From NCBI RefSeq assembly GCF_902497775.2, contig NZ_OZ024668.1, positions 1,573,826-1,637,825 of the forward strand: a DNA stretch of 64,000 bases, given 5' to 3'. Shown piece after piece: positions 43,891 to 51,589 of the stretch. Source of the DNA: Pseudomonas fluorescens (GTDB lineage: Bacteria; Pseudomonadota; Gammaproteobacteria; Pseudomonadales; Pseudomonadaceae). Numbering within the stretch: position 1 is the first letter of the stretch; every line of letters begins with the position of its first letter. The notes below the pieces were generated by a model. The model searched no databases. It saw only the letters and a list, made by a program, of their open reading frames with translations, and was not told the DNA's origin. The translations under genes were made by a program, and so were the position numbers.

Positions 43891-44598
43891 ATGCGCAAAC
43901 AATTGATCGTGCCGCTGCTGAGTGCCGCGCTGCTGCTGGCCGGCTGCAGCCAGAACAAGGTCAGCCCCAAGGAGTACTCGGGCTTTTTGCGCCACTACGA
44001 CCAGTTGAGCGAACACAAGACCGCTTCCGGTGAGTCGGTGCTGCGCTGGGTCAGCCCCAAGCTGCGCATGGAACGCTACAGCCAGGTGTACATTGCGCCG
44101 AGCCAGTTCTACCCCAAGCCGCAAGCCAGCAAACGCATCCCCGCGACCACCCTGACGGCGGTCACCCGTTATTACGACGCAGCGCTCAAGCGTGAGCTGG
44201 GCAAGGTCCTGAACCTGGTCTCGGAGCCCGGTCCGCACACCTTGATCATCCGCCCGGCGATCACCTCGGTGGGCGCCCATACCCAGGCGCTGCATTACTA
44301 TGAATACCTGCCGGTGACCCTGGTCGCGGCAGGGGTCAGCAGTGCCGTGGGCATTCGCGATCTGGACAGCGTGATCGCCACCGAAGCGGCGTTCCTCGAT
44401 GGCGGCAGCCGCGCGGTAGTCGCCGAAGTGGTACGCAAGGGCACCGGTTTGCCGCTGGAAAACGACGATCAGGTGATGACCGCCGACAACCTCAAAGTGG
44501 TTCTCGACGGTTGGGCCCAGGACTGGCGCCAGGCCGCCGAAACCCTCAAGCAGCAAAAGCTCAGCGCCGCTACAGGGCAAAAATCCACGGCACCATGA
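43891..44598 (+). CDS. DUF3313-type lipoprotein
   Basis: A 235-residue lipoprotein: lipobox LLAGCS at about residue 15-20. The body fits DUF3313 (SGFLRHYDQL at the mature start, YIAPSQFYP, RPAITSV). GGAGG lies six bases upstream of ATG at 43891. The last 29 bp overlap the 3' end of the convergent transporter gene. Confidence 0.85.
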   Translation: MRKQLIVPLLSAALLLAGCSQNKVSPKEYSGFLRHYDQLSEHKTASGESVLRWVSPKLRMERYSQVYIAPSQFYPKPQASKRIPATTLTAVTRYYDAALKRELGKVLNLVSEPGPHTLIIRPAITSVGAHTQALHYYEYLPVTLVAAGVSSAVGIRDLDSVIATEAAFLDGGSRAVVAEVVRKGTGLPLENDDQVMTADNLKVVLDGWAQDWRQAAETLKQQKLSAATGQKSTAP

Positions 44599-46399
44599 TC
44601 ACGCTGACCACCATCACCAGCAGGGTGAAGGGCACGCCAATTTTGACGAAGTCGCCGAAGCGGTACTGGCCGGGGCCGAGCACCAGGGTGTTGACCGGCG
44701 ACGACACCGGGGTCATGAACGCCGCCGAGGCGGCCAGGGCGACGATCATCGCGAAGGGGTAGGGCGAGGCGCCCAGTTGCTCGGCGGTGGTCACCGCCAC
44801 CGGGGCCATCAGCACGGCGGTGGCGGTGTTGGAGATGAACAGGCCGATGATCGCGGTGATGGCGAACAGGCTGGCCAGAATCACGTAGGGCCCGGCACTG
44901 CCGAGCATCTGCACCAGGCCATGCACGGCCAGGGCGATGCCGCCGGTTTTCTGCAGGGCCAGGGCGAACGGCAGCATGCCGACGATCAGCACCAGGCTTT
45001 GCCAGTGGATGGCCCGATAGGCGCTGTTCATGTCGATGCAGCGCCCGGCGCCCATCAGCAGGCAGCCGATCAGCGCGGCAATCACGTTGGGCACCACGCC
45101 GCTGACCATCAGCCCGACCATCACCGCCAGGCTGATCAACGCGTAGGGCGCGCGGCTTCCGGCCGGCGCGACATTGTCGATTTCTGCCGGCAGGCTCAGC
45201 ACCAGGAAGTCCCGTGGCTGGGTCTGCAACTGGCGAATGGCTTTCCAGGTGCCGATCACCAGCAGGGTGTCGCCAAGCTTGAGCTTTTCTTCCACCAGTT
45301 GCTCTTCAATGGCGTTCTGGTCGCGGCGCAGGCCCACCACGTTAAGGCCCCAACGGCTGCGAAAGGTCAGTTCCAGCAGGCTCTTGCCGATCAGTTGCGA
45401 ACCCGGCGGCACCGCCACTTCGGCCATGCCCACTTCCTGGGACTGGTCAATGAAGTAGGCCGCCTTGAAGTGCAACGGCTCCAGTTGCATGCTCTGGCAC
45501 AGGCTGCGCAGGTCGTCCTTGGGCGCGAACAGGTCAAGCAGCAGCACGTCGCCTTCGTGCACCGTGGTGCTCGAATCGGGGCTGAGCACGCGGGTGGTGA
45601 ACTTGTGCTGGCGCTCGATGCCCACCACGCTGGCGCCGTGTTCGGTGCGCAGTTTCAATTCGCTCAGGCTGTGGCCAATCAGTGGCGAGCCGGGGCGCAC
45701 GCGCAGGCGGCGTTCGCGGCCGGCGAGTTTGTAGTCGATGATCAGGTCGAGCAGGGTGCGGCGGGTTTGCGCGCTGCCGTCCTTGCGCACTTCGCCGCCG
45801 AGCCAGTGGCGGGTCAGCAGCATGTAGCCGACGCCGAGCAACAGCACCACCAGGCCGAACGGGGTAAAGCTGAAGAAGCTGAAGCCGCTTTCGCCATGGC
45901 GCACCAGTTCGCTGTGCACCACCACGTTGGGCGGGGTTGCCACCAGGCTGAGCATGCCGCTGATCAGCCCGGCGAAGGCCAGCGGCATCATCAGGCGGCT
46001 GGGCGCGACCTGCATGCGCGCGGCGATGCTCAGCACCACCGGAATGAAGATCGCCACCACCCCGGTGGAGCTCATCACCGAACCCAGCCCGGCCACGCAG
46101 ACCATCAGCAACACGATCAGCCGCGCCTCGCTGTTACCGGCGCGGTCGGCCATCCACTCGCCGATGCGGTAGGCGATGCCGGTGCGCACCAGGCCTTCGC
46201 CGATCACGAACAGGGCGGCGATCAGCACCACGTTGGGGTCGCTGAAACCGGCCAGGGCTTCCTGCACGCTGATGATGCCCAGCAGCGGCAGGGCGACGAT
46301 CACCAGCAGGGCGACCACGTCCATGCGTGGCCGGTTGGCGATGAACAGGGCCACGGCGGTAAACAGCAGGCCGAGGACCCAGAGCAGTTCGTGATTCAT
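44570..46399 (-). CDS. SLC13-type permease with two TrkA-C domains
   Basis: A 609-residue transporter of the DASS/ion-transporter superfamily. Membrane bundles at about 5-200 and 410-609 flank two RCK-C (TrkA-C) domains (about 213-300 and 315-400; RPGSPLIGHSLSEL, VPPGSQLIGKSLLEL). The signatures SSTGVVAIFIPV and SNTATAVLMAPVAV lie in the re-entrant loops. Substrates of related proteins include sulfate and dicarboxylates; the substrate here is unknown. Confidence 0.88.
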   Translation of the reverse strand: MNHELLWVLGLLFTAVALFIANRPRMDVVALLVIVALPLLGIISVQEALAGFSDPNVVLIAALFVIGEGLVRTGIAYRIGEWMADRAGNSEARLIVLLMVCVAGLGSVMSSTGVVAIFIPVVLSIAARMQVAPSRLMMPLAFAGLISGMLSLVATPPNVVVHSELVRHGESGFSFFSFTPFGLVVLLLGVGYMLLTRHWLGGEVRKDGSAQTRRTLLDLIIDYKLAGRERRLRVRPGSPLIGHSLSELKLRTEHGASVVGIERQHKFTTRVLSPDSSTTVHEGDVLLLDLFAPKDDLRSLCQSMQLEPLHFKAAYFIDQSQEVGMAEVAVPPGSQLIGKSLLELTFRSRWGLNVVGLRRDQNAIEEQLVEEKLKLGDTLLVIGTWKAIRQLQTQPRDFLVLSLPAEIDNVAPAGSRAPYALISLAVMVGLMVSGVVPNVIAALIGCLLMGAGRCIDMNSAYRAIHWQSLVLIVGMLPFALALQKTGGIALAVHGLVQMLGSAGPYVILASLFAITAIIGLFISNTATAVLMAPVAVTTAEQLGASPYPFAMIVALAASAAFMTPVSSPVNTLVLGPGQYRFGDFVKIGVPFTLLVMVVSVIMVPWIFAL

Positions 46400-46537
46400 G
46401 CAGTCATCCTGAGACGTGAAGGCTGCAAGTCTGGCAGAAATTCAGCGCGATTTTGTTGATGTGCTGCAGCGGGCGCGGCACTGCGGGGGATTGGTGGTAG
46501 AGTTGCCGCCGCTTTTTATCATTCAGGGAAGAACGTT

Positions 46538-46936
46538 TTGGACCAGAACACCAGCAACTGGAAGAGCACCGCCGTGGCGCTCGGGTTTATTGGCTGCATC
46601 ACGCTGATCGGCTACATCATCGACTACACCTCCAAGATCAATGTCTTTCTGATCTGGGATTTCAAAGCCTACTCCTACATCGCCACCTGTTTCAGCCTGG
46701 TGGCCCTGTCTTTGCTGGGTACGTTCCTGCTCAATCACCACAACGTCGACACCAACGTATTCGGCGGCTTGCTGGTGTTGGTGATGGCGGGTATCTCGCA
46801 GATGATTTTCGGCGTCGAGGCATCGGTGATCATGTGCCTGGCCGGGCTTTACGTGGCGGGGGTGATAGGGCTGATGAACGGCATGGCCAACAAGCGTGCA
46901 GTCGAAGAAGATGAGGATGCCGACGAGGGTTTGTAA
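46538..46936 (+). CDS. Small membrane protein
   Basis: A 132-residue protein from a TTG start with AGGGA upstream. Four hydrophobic helices (about 11-29, 43-62, 71-91, 94-113) end in an acidic tail EEDEDADEG. It has no family I can name. Confidence 0.7.
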   Translation: MDQNTSNWKSTAVALGFIGCITLIGYIIDYTSKINVFLIWDFKAYSYIATCFSLVALSLLGTFLLNHHNVDTNVFGGLLVLVMAGISQMIFGVEASVIMCLAGLYVAGVIGLMNGMANKRAVEEDEDADEGL

Positions 46937-46937
46937 G

Positions 46938-47357
46938 CTAGCCGGTGCCTGCCTGCTGGCGCAGCACCTTGAGGTCGCGGGTGTCCATCACATAGGTGCG
47001 CGCCAGCCAGTCGCCGGGCCGTTGGCAGTGACGCGACTCGGCGCACAGCCACACCACGATCAAGCCGAAGGCGGCCTCGAACGGCCGGGTGATGCCGCGT
47101 ACCAGCGCTTGCAACAAGCTCGGCGGCTGACCGGCGCGGTTGATCACGCTCAGCCCGAACAGCAGCTTGGCGGGGGTTTGCCCGCGCATCAGGTATTCAA
47201 ATAGCGGGAAGTACAGCAGTTGCATCAGCAGCATGCCGTCCTCGCCGTGGCCAAAGCCTAGCAGGGCCAGCGCGAACCAGGCGCCGAGGGCGAGCAGGGT
47301 ATCGAGCAGCCAGGCGCCGATGCGGCGGATGATCAAAGTGGTGCGGGAGACGTGCAT
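46938..47357 (-). CDS. RDD-family membrane protein
   Basis: A 139-residue protein with the RDD pattern: RRIGAWLLDTLL at the N-terminus and GQTPAKLLFGLSVI after the second helix. Three to four membrane helices. The role of RDD proteins is mostly unknown; some are ion exchangers. The end is directly adjacent to the convergent TTG-started gene. Confidence 0.85.
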   Translation of the reverse strand: MHVSRTTLIIRRIGAWLLDTLLALGAWFALALLGFGHGEDGMLLMQLLYFPLFEYLMRGQTPAKLLFGLSVINRAGQPPSLLQALVRGITRPFEAAFGLIVVWLCAESRHCQRPGDWLARTYVMDTRDLKVLRQQAGTG

Positions 47358-47436
47358 GGTGATTGCGCTAATCCTTGCGGTGTGGGGCGATGGTCGCATT
47401 CCTGGCGCTGTAAAGCACGGTCTGGTTGGCGAGGCG

Positions 47437-47470
47437 TTGCCCTGCATCCGGGGCAAGCCCGCTCCCACTT
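47437..47470. repeat. REP-type element
   Basis: Contains CATCCGGGGCAAGCCCGCTC, matching the REP core at other gene borders in the window. Confidence 0.65.
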
Positions 47471-47569
47471 CTTGAGCCAATGGATTAATACTTATAGCCA
47501 AGGAGTATTTGCTTATTGTCGCCAGTGCTTTAACCATGCGTATTGGATCCACGGCAAGGATGCGACTCA

Positions 47570-48760
47570 ATGGCCAAGCATATTGTCATTGTGGGCGGCG
47601 GCGTCGGCGGTACGATGCTGGCCAATCAACTGGTGAGCAAGCTCTATCCGGAAGTGCTCCGCGAGCAGGTGCGCGTGACCCTGCTGTCCAACTGTGCCGA
47701 TCACTACTACAAGCCCGCGTTCATGTACGTGGCCTTCAACCAGTTCTTCGAAAACGAGTTAAAGCGCCCGCAGCGCTCTTTGCTGCGCCCGGAAATCGAC
47801 TTCCAGGTGCAGGAAGTCACTCGCTTCGACTTCGCCGCGCAAACCCTGCACACCCGTTCGGGCAAGCGCTACGGCTATGACTTTCTGGTGATCGCCACCG
47901 GCTGCGTGCCGGCTCCGGAGCGCATAGAGGGCCTGCAACAGGCGGGCGATCATTTCTACCAGTACGAGCCGGCGCGACAGCTGGCACGGCGCCTGGCGAG
48001 CATCGAGAAGGGGCGTATTTTCATCACCGTGTCCTTTCCGCAAACCCCCAACGTCCCGCACCAATGCGGCATCGCCCCGGTGGAAACCACCCTGATGCTC
48101 GACGACTACCTGCGCCAGCGCGGGGTGCGTGACAAGGTCGAGATCATCTACACCTACCCGACCACCGCGCAGCTGTTGCGCAATTGCCTGTTTTTGCAGC
48201 GGCCCACCGGTGAGATTCTGCCGAGCATTTTCGAGCAGAAGAACATCCGCTTCCAGCGCGGTTTCACCCTGAGCAGGGTTGACCCCGAGCAACGCATCGC
48301 CTACTCCGAAGAGGGCGACGCCCAGCCGTTCGACATCCTCATGGCCACGCCGCCGATCCGCGCCGTCGACGCGGTGCTGCAAAGCGGCGCCTCGACTGCG
48401 CCGAACAACGAAGGCTGGTTGCCGACCAACCATGAAACCCTGCAGGTCTATGGCCTGCAGGGCGTCTATGTGATCGGCGACAGCGTTGACCTGCCGATCA
48501 GCAAGGCCGGCGGTGCCTGTCACAACCAGGCACCGGTGATTGCCAACAATATTGCCGGTGAAATCCGCCTGGGCAGCACCTGCGCGGTGTACGACGGCAA
48601 GGTTCAGGCCGCGGCGCAGATGGGCCTGGGGGCCGGCATGCCGCTGTGCTACGACTACCGCCACGATGTTCTGCCGACACCGCCGACCAAGCTCGGTAGC
48701 CTGCTGCGCAATGGTTTCAACCGCGGCCTGTACTGGGCCGTGGCCCGAGGCATGCTTTGA
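47570..48760 (+). CDS. Sulfide:quinone-oxidoreductase-like flavoprotein
   Basis: A 396-residue FAD protein. VGGGVGGTMLA binds FAD at the N-terminus, IGDSVDLPISKAGGACHNQA lies near the C-terminal FAD site. Cysteines at 112 (GCVPAPE), 166 (HQCGIAPVE) and 317 (GACHNQA) match the positions expected of SQR-type enzymes. It probably oxidises sulfide or a related thiol at the membrane and reduces quinone (inference from family). A DUF1641 gene follows by 26 bp, a common pairing. Confidence 0.82.
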   Translation: MAKHIVIVGGGVGGTMLANQLVSKLYPEVLREQVRVTLLSNCADHYYKPAFMYVAFNQFFENELKRPQRSLLRPEIDFQVQEVTRFDFAAQTLHTRSGKRYGYDFLVIATGCVPAPERIEGLQQAGDHFYQYEPARQLARRLASIEKGRIFITVSFPQTPNVPHQCGIAPVETTLMLDDYLRQRGVRDKVEIIYTYPTTAQLLRNCLFLQRPTGEILPSIFEQKNIRFQRGFTLSRVDPEQRIAYSEEGDAQPFDILMATPPIRAVDAVLQSGASTAPNNEGWLPTNHETLQVYGLQGVYVIGDSVDLPISKAGGACHNQAPVIANNIAGEIRLGSTCAVYDGKVQAAAQMGLGAGMPLCYDYRHDVLPTPPTKLGSLLRNGFNRGLYWAVARGML

Positions 48761-48786
48761 CCCGATCACGGGAGGAGCTGACACCC

Positions 48787-49152
48787 ATGGATGCAACCGA
48801 TTCACCCGCGGTAATCACCGGCAATGCGGGCCTGGAGGCTTTGCTGCGCAAACTGCAACCGCTGCTCGACAGCGGCCGTCTGGACAACGTGGTCGACCTG
48901 CTGTCGCTGAGCGCCGACCTCGTTGACTTGCTGGATGCGGCGATGATCGAAAAACTCGCGGGGCTGTTCGAGGAGGCCACGGCCCTGAGCTGGAACCTGG
49001 GCAATGCGCTGCGCATGGCCTCGGCGCAAACCCGCAATGAACCCACCCCCCCCAGCCTGTATGGCCTGCTGTTGCTGCTAAGAGACCCGCACACCCGTCG
49101 AGGGCTTGCCCTGGTACTCAGAGTATTGAATGTCATTGGACGACAGGATTGA
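48787..49152 (+). CDS. DUF1641 protein
   Basis: A 121-residue protein with the DUF1641 pattern (LLDSGRLDNVVDLLSLSADLVDLLD, LLLLRDPHTRRGLALVLRVL). The start at 48787 is favoured by GGGAGGAG upstream; an in-frame TTG lies ten codons earlier. It follows the SQR-like gene and is thought of as its partner, perhaps tethering it to the membrane. Confidence 0.78.
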   Translation: MDATDSPAVITGNAGLEALLRKLQPLLDSGRLDNVVDLLSLSADLVDLLDAAMIEKLAGLFEEATALSWNLGNALRMASAQTRNEPTPPSLYGLLLLLRDPHTRRGLALVLRVLNVIGRQD

Positions 49153-49178
49153 TCGCACGGAGCTAGAGGACCACCGTC

Positions 49179-50003
49179 ATGCTCGAACAGCGTAAACGCA
49201 TCACCCCACCCAGCGCCAACAGTGCCTGGGACCCGAAAGGCTACCTGCAATTTGCCCGCCTGCGCGAACGCCCGGTGCTGGAGTTGCTTGACCACCTGCA
49301 GCTGGAATCGCCCGACTGCATCTATGACCTGGGCTGCGGCACCGGCATCGCCACGCGCCTGCTCGCCGAGCGCTGGCCACGGGCCGAGCTGTTCGGCATC
49401 GACAGTTCGGTAGAGATGCTCCAGGAGGCGCTGGCCCTACCGATCAGCGTCAACTGGCTGCATGTCGATGTCAGCCAGTGGCAGGCGCAAAAGCCGGCCA
49501 ACCTGCTGTTCGCCGCCGCCGTGCTGCACTTTATCGAAGACCACGAAAGCCTGCTGCCGCGTCTGCTCGGGCAATTGCAGGAGGGCGGCTGCCTGGCCGT
49601 GCACATGCCCAACTGGCGCGACGCGCCCTGGTACCAGCTGATGCTGCGCGCCCTCAGCGAGCCCGGGCCCAGCGGCCGGCCATTAGGGACGCTGGAGCTG
49701 CGCAAGTTCATGGCTTCGCGCAATGTGCTGGCGCTGGACAGTTACTATCGTCTGTTGGCGCCGCTGACCCGCGAGCTGGATATTTGGGAAACCGAGCACC
49801 TGCAGGTGGTCGAGGGCAACTCGCCGATCTTCGACTGGGTCAAGGTTTCGGCCCTGCGCCCGGTGCTCACCGCCTTGGACGATACCGAGCGCCAAGCCTT
49901 TCTCGACAAGTACCTGAAGCTGTTGCACGCGCACTACCCGCAGGAGGACGACGGCCGCACGCTGTTCCCGTTCAAGCGCACCTTCATCGTTGCCACGCTG
50001 TGA
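49179..50003 (+). CDS. SAM-dependent methyltransferase, trans-aconitate-methyltransferase-like
   Basis: A 274-residue class I methyltransferase. Motif I is IYDLGCGTGIATRLL, motif II GIDSSVEML, and the later block LLFAAAVLHFIEDHESLLPRL fits Tam-type enzymes, as does WETEHLQVVEG. The substrate is likely a small organic acid. It starts 27 bp after the DUF1641 gene and may be co-transcribed. Confidence 0.82.
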   Translation: MLEQRKRITPPSANSAWDPKGYLQFARLRERPVLELLDHLQLESPDCIYDLGCGTGIATRLLAERWPRAELFGIDSSVEMLQEALALPISVNWLHVDVSQWQAQKPANLLFAAAVLHFIEDHESLLPRLLGQLQEGGCLAVHMPNWRDAPWYQLMLRALSEPGPSGRPLGTLELRKFMASRNVLALDSYYRLLAPLTRELDIWETEHLQVVEGNSPIFDWVKVSALRPVLTALDDTERQAFLDKYLKLLHAHYPQEDDGRTLFPFKRTFIVATL

Positions 50004-50015
50004 GTGCGCGTCGAG

Positions 50016-50288
50016 TCAGCGCCGGGCAATGTCGTAGGGCAGCAGCACCACGTCCAGGGTCAGGTCCACCGGCAGCGAAACGATAAAGGCGGCCGGGCAC
50101 ACCAACGTGGGCCAGCAGTACTGCAGGTAGGTCGGGGCAAAGAGCATGGCGACATTCGAGCGGCTGCCCATGAAGGCACCATCGGATGGGCGCTCGGAGT
50201 AGTAGCCCGAACCCCGGCCCATGATCGAGCCGCAAGCGCAGAGGGCGAGGGTGCTGCTGAGCAGCAGGCAGGCGAGGATTCTGATGAT
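50016..50288 (-). CDS. YceK/YidQ-type lipoprotein, start codon unclear
   Basis: About 90 residues. The frame reads as a lipoprotein signal (ILACLLLSSTLALCACGSIM) and a body with GSGYYSERPSDG and SLPVDLTLDVVLLPYD, like YceK-type proteins. No ATG, GTG or TTG opens the frame before the hydrophobic stretch. AAGGA precedes two ATC codons at 50283-50288, where a start is expected. Use of a rare start, a sequence error, or a decayed gene are all possible. Confidence 0.55.
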   Translation of the reverse strand: MIRILACLLLSSTLALCACGSIMGRGSGYYSERPSDGAFMGSRSNVAMLFAPTYLQYCWPTLVCPAAFIVSLPVDLTLDVVLLPYDIARR

Positions 50289-50390
50289 GCGCTTCCTTGG
50301 CAGGTGAAACCGGTGCTTTATGCATCCGGGTTGTCTCTTTGACGCCCGGGCAATGCTACAGTCACGTCTTTTTTCTGACGAGGATGAGTC

Positions 50391-50741
50391 ATGCGGGTAG
50401 TAATGGCGATGGTCGCTGCAGCGTTGTTGGCCGGGTGTGCGTCTTCGGCCATGGAGGCGGCGCGCGGACAGGCGCCGACCAAGGCGTTCACTTCGAGCAA
50501 GTCGGCGGATGTGGTTGCCCAGTGCATCCAGTTCGGCTGGCAGGAAGAAGCAGTGTTCGGCGTCGATGCCAGCGGCTACCTTGAGCCTGCCAAACAAGGC
50601 GGCTTCACCGTCTACACCCGCGAGGCGGAGTCCTTTGCCGACATCAAGTCCCTGGGCGCCAGCACCGCCGTGAGCTACTACGCCAAGCACAACGACAACG
50701 TCGCTCTGCGCCGTATGGCGGCCCTGGCTACCTGCCTGTAG
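50391..50741 (+). CDS. Small lipoprotein
   Basis: A 116-residue protein with signal and lipobox LLAGCA at about 12-17. The mature part has a well-spread polar sequence with IQFGWQEEAVFGVDASG and ends ALATCL; two further cysteines could pair. No known family. It is divergent from the YceK-type gene. Confidence 0.75.
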   Translation: MRVVMAMVAAALLAGCASSAMEAARGQAPTKAFTSSKSADVVAQCIQFGWQEEAVFGVDASGYLEPAKQGGFTVYTREAESFADIKSLGASTAVSYYAKHNDNVALRRMAALATCL

Positions 50742-50747
50742 CGCTGT

Positions 50748-51443
50748 CTAGCGCGGCATGTACCTGAGCTGCCAGCGCCGCGGGATCTTCAGCGAGATCA
50801 CGCCCAGCGCGGCGGCCAGCAGAGCGCTGAACAGCAGGGCGGCCAGATCGAAGGCCTGCTCCAGCAGCACCCCGAGTACGGCGCCGACGAACATCCCGGT
50901 CCAGGGAATCAGCTGCACCCGCCAGCCTTGCCGGCGCTCGCCCAGCAGCGCCCGGCCCAGGCCCCGGCCAAAGCGCGAGAGGGCGCCGGTGACGTAGGTC
51001 AGGCCGATCGGCAGGCCGTTCACTTCCTCGACCACAGCGTTGATCATGCCCATGGCGGTGACCGCCGACACCAGTGCCGGCAGTTGCAGTGCGCTGGGCA
51101 GCACCGCCGCCAGGGCCAGCAGCGCGGCGATGATCAGCAGCAACGGGCACGGGCGGCGGCCGCTCAGGCGCGCGATCACCACGCCCAGCGCGTTACCCAG
51201 CACAAACGCCAGCAACACCGCGCCGATGCGCAGGATCGGCGCGAGTTCGCCTGCGCCCAGCGAAACCGCCAGGCGTGTGGTGTTGCCGCTCATGAACGAA
51301 ACGAAATCGCCGGTGGCCATGAAGCCGATGGCGTCGGTCATGCCGGCCAGCACCGACAGCGCGGCGACAAAATACAGACCGACCTTGCCGCGCAGGCGGG
51401 CAACCTGGGCAGACGTAGAGGTGGAGGTGGAACTTGGCAGCAT
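50748..51443 (-). CDS. YoaK-type DUF1275 membrane protein
   Basis: A 231-residue protein with about six membrane helices. Family features are DAIGFMATGDFVSFMSGNTTRL, ALGVVIAR and NAVVEEVNGLPIGLTYVTGALSRFG. The start at 51443 is favoured by GGGAG nine bases upstream; an in-frame ATG at 51488 is possible. The function of the family is not established. Confidence 0.85.
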   Translation of the reverse strand: MLPSSTSTSTSAQVARLRGKVGLYFVAALSVLAGMTDAIGFMATGDFVSFMSGNTTRLAVSLGAGELAPILRIGAVLLAFVLGNALGVVIARLSGRRPCPLLLIIAALLALAAVLPSALQLPALVSAVTAMGMINAVVEEVNGLPIGLTYVTGALSRFGRGLGRALLGERRQGWRVQLIPWTGMFVGAVLGVLLEQAFDLAALLFSALLAAALGVISLKIPRRWQLRYMPR

Positions 51444-51589
51444 CCTTGGCGCTCCCGATAAGCGAAGAGTGGGCTTAGCCTGCGTCATTGGCCACTCGAC
51501 CATCAGCGCCAGGGTGTCCTGGTCGGGGCCCAAGAGCCCGTCAGTATACAGCAGCTGCCAAGGTTGGGTTTACGCGCGATGGCCCCGCC

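Noticed and set aside
44777..46459. Plus-strand open frame of 560 residues opposite the SLC13-type transporter
   Set aside because: Rich in His, Gln and Ala as expected from the reverse complement of a GC-rich membrane protein gene; no motif.
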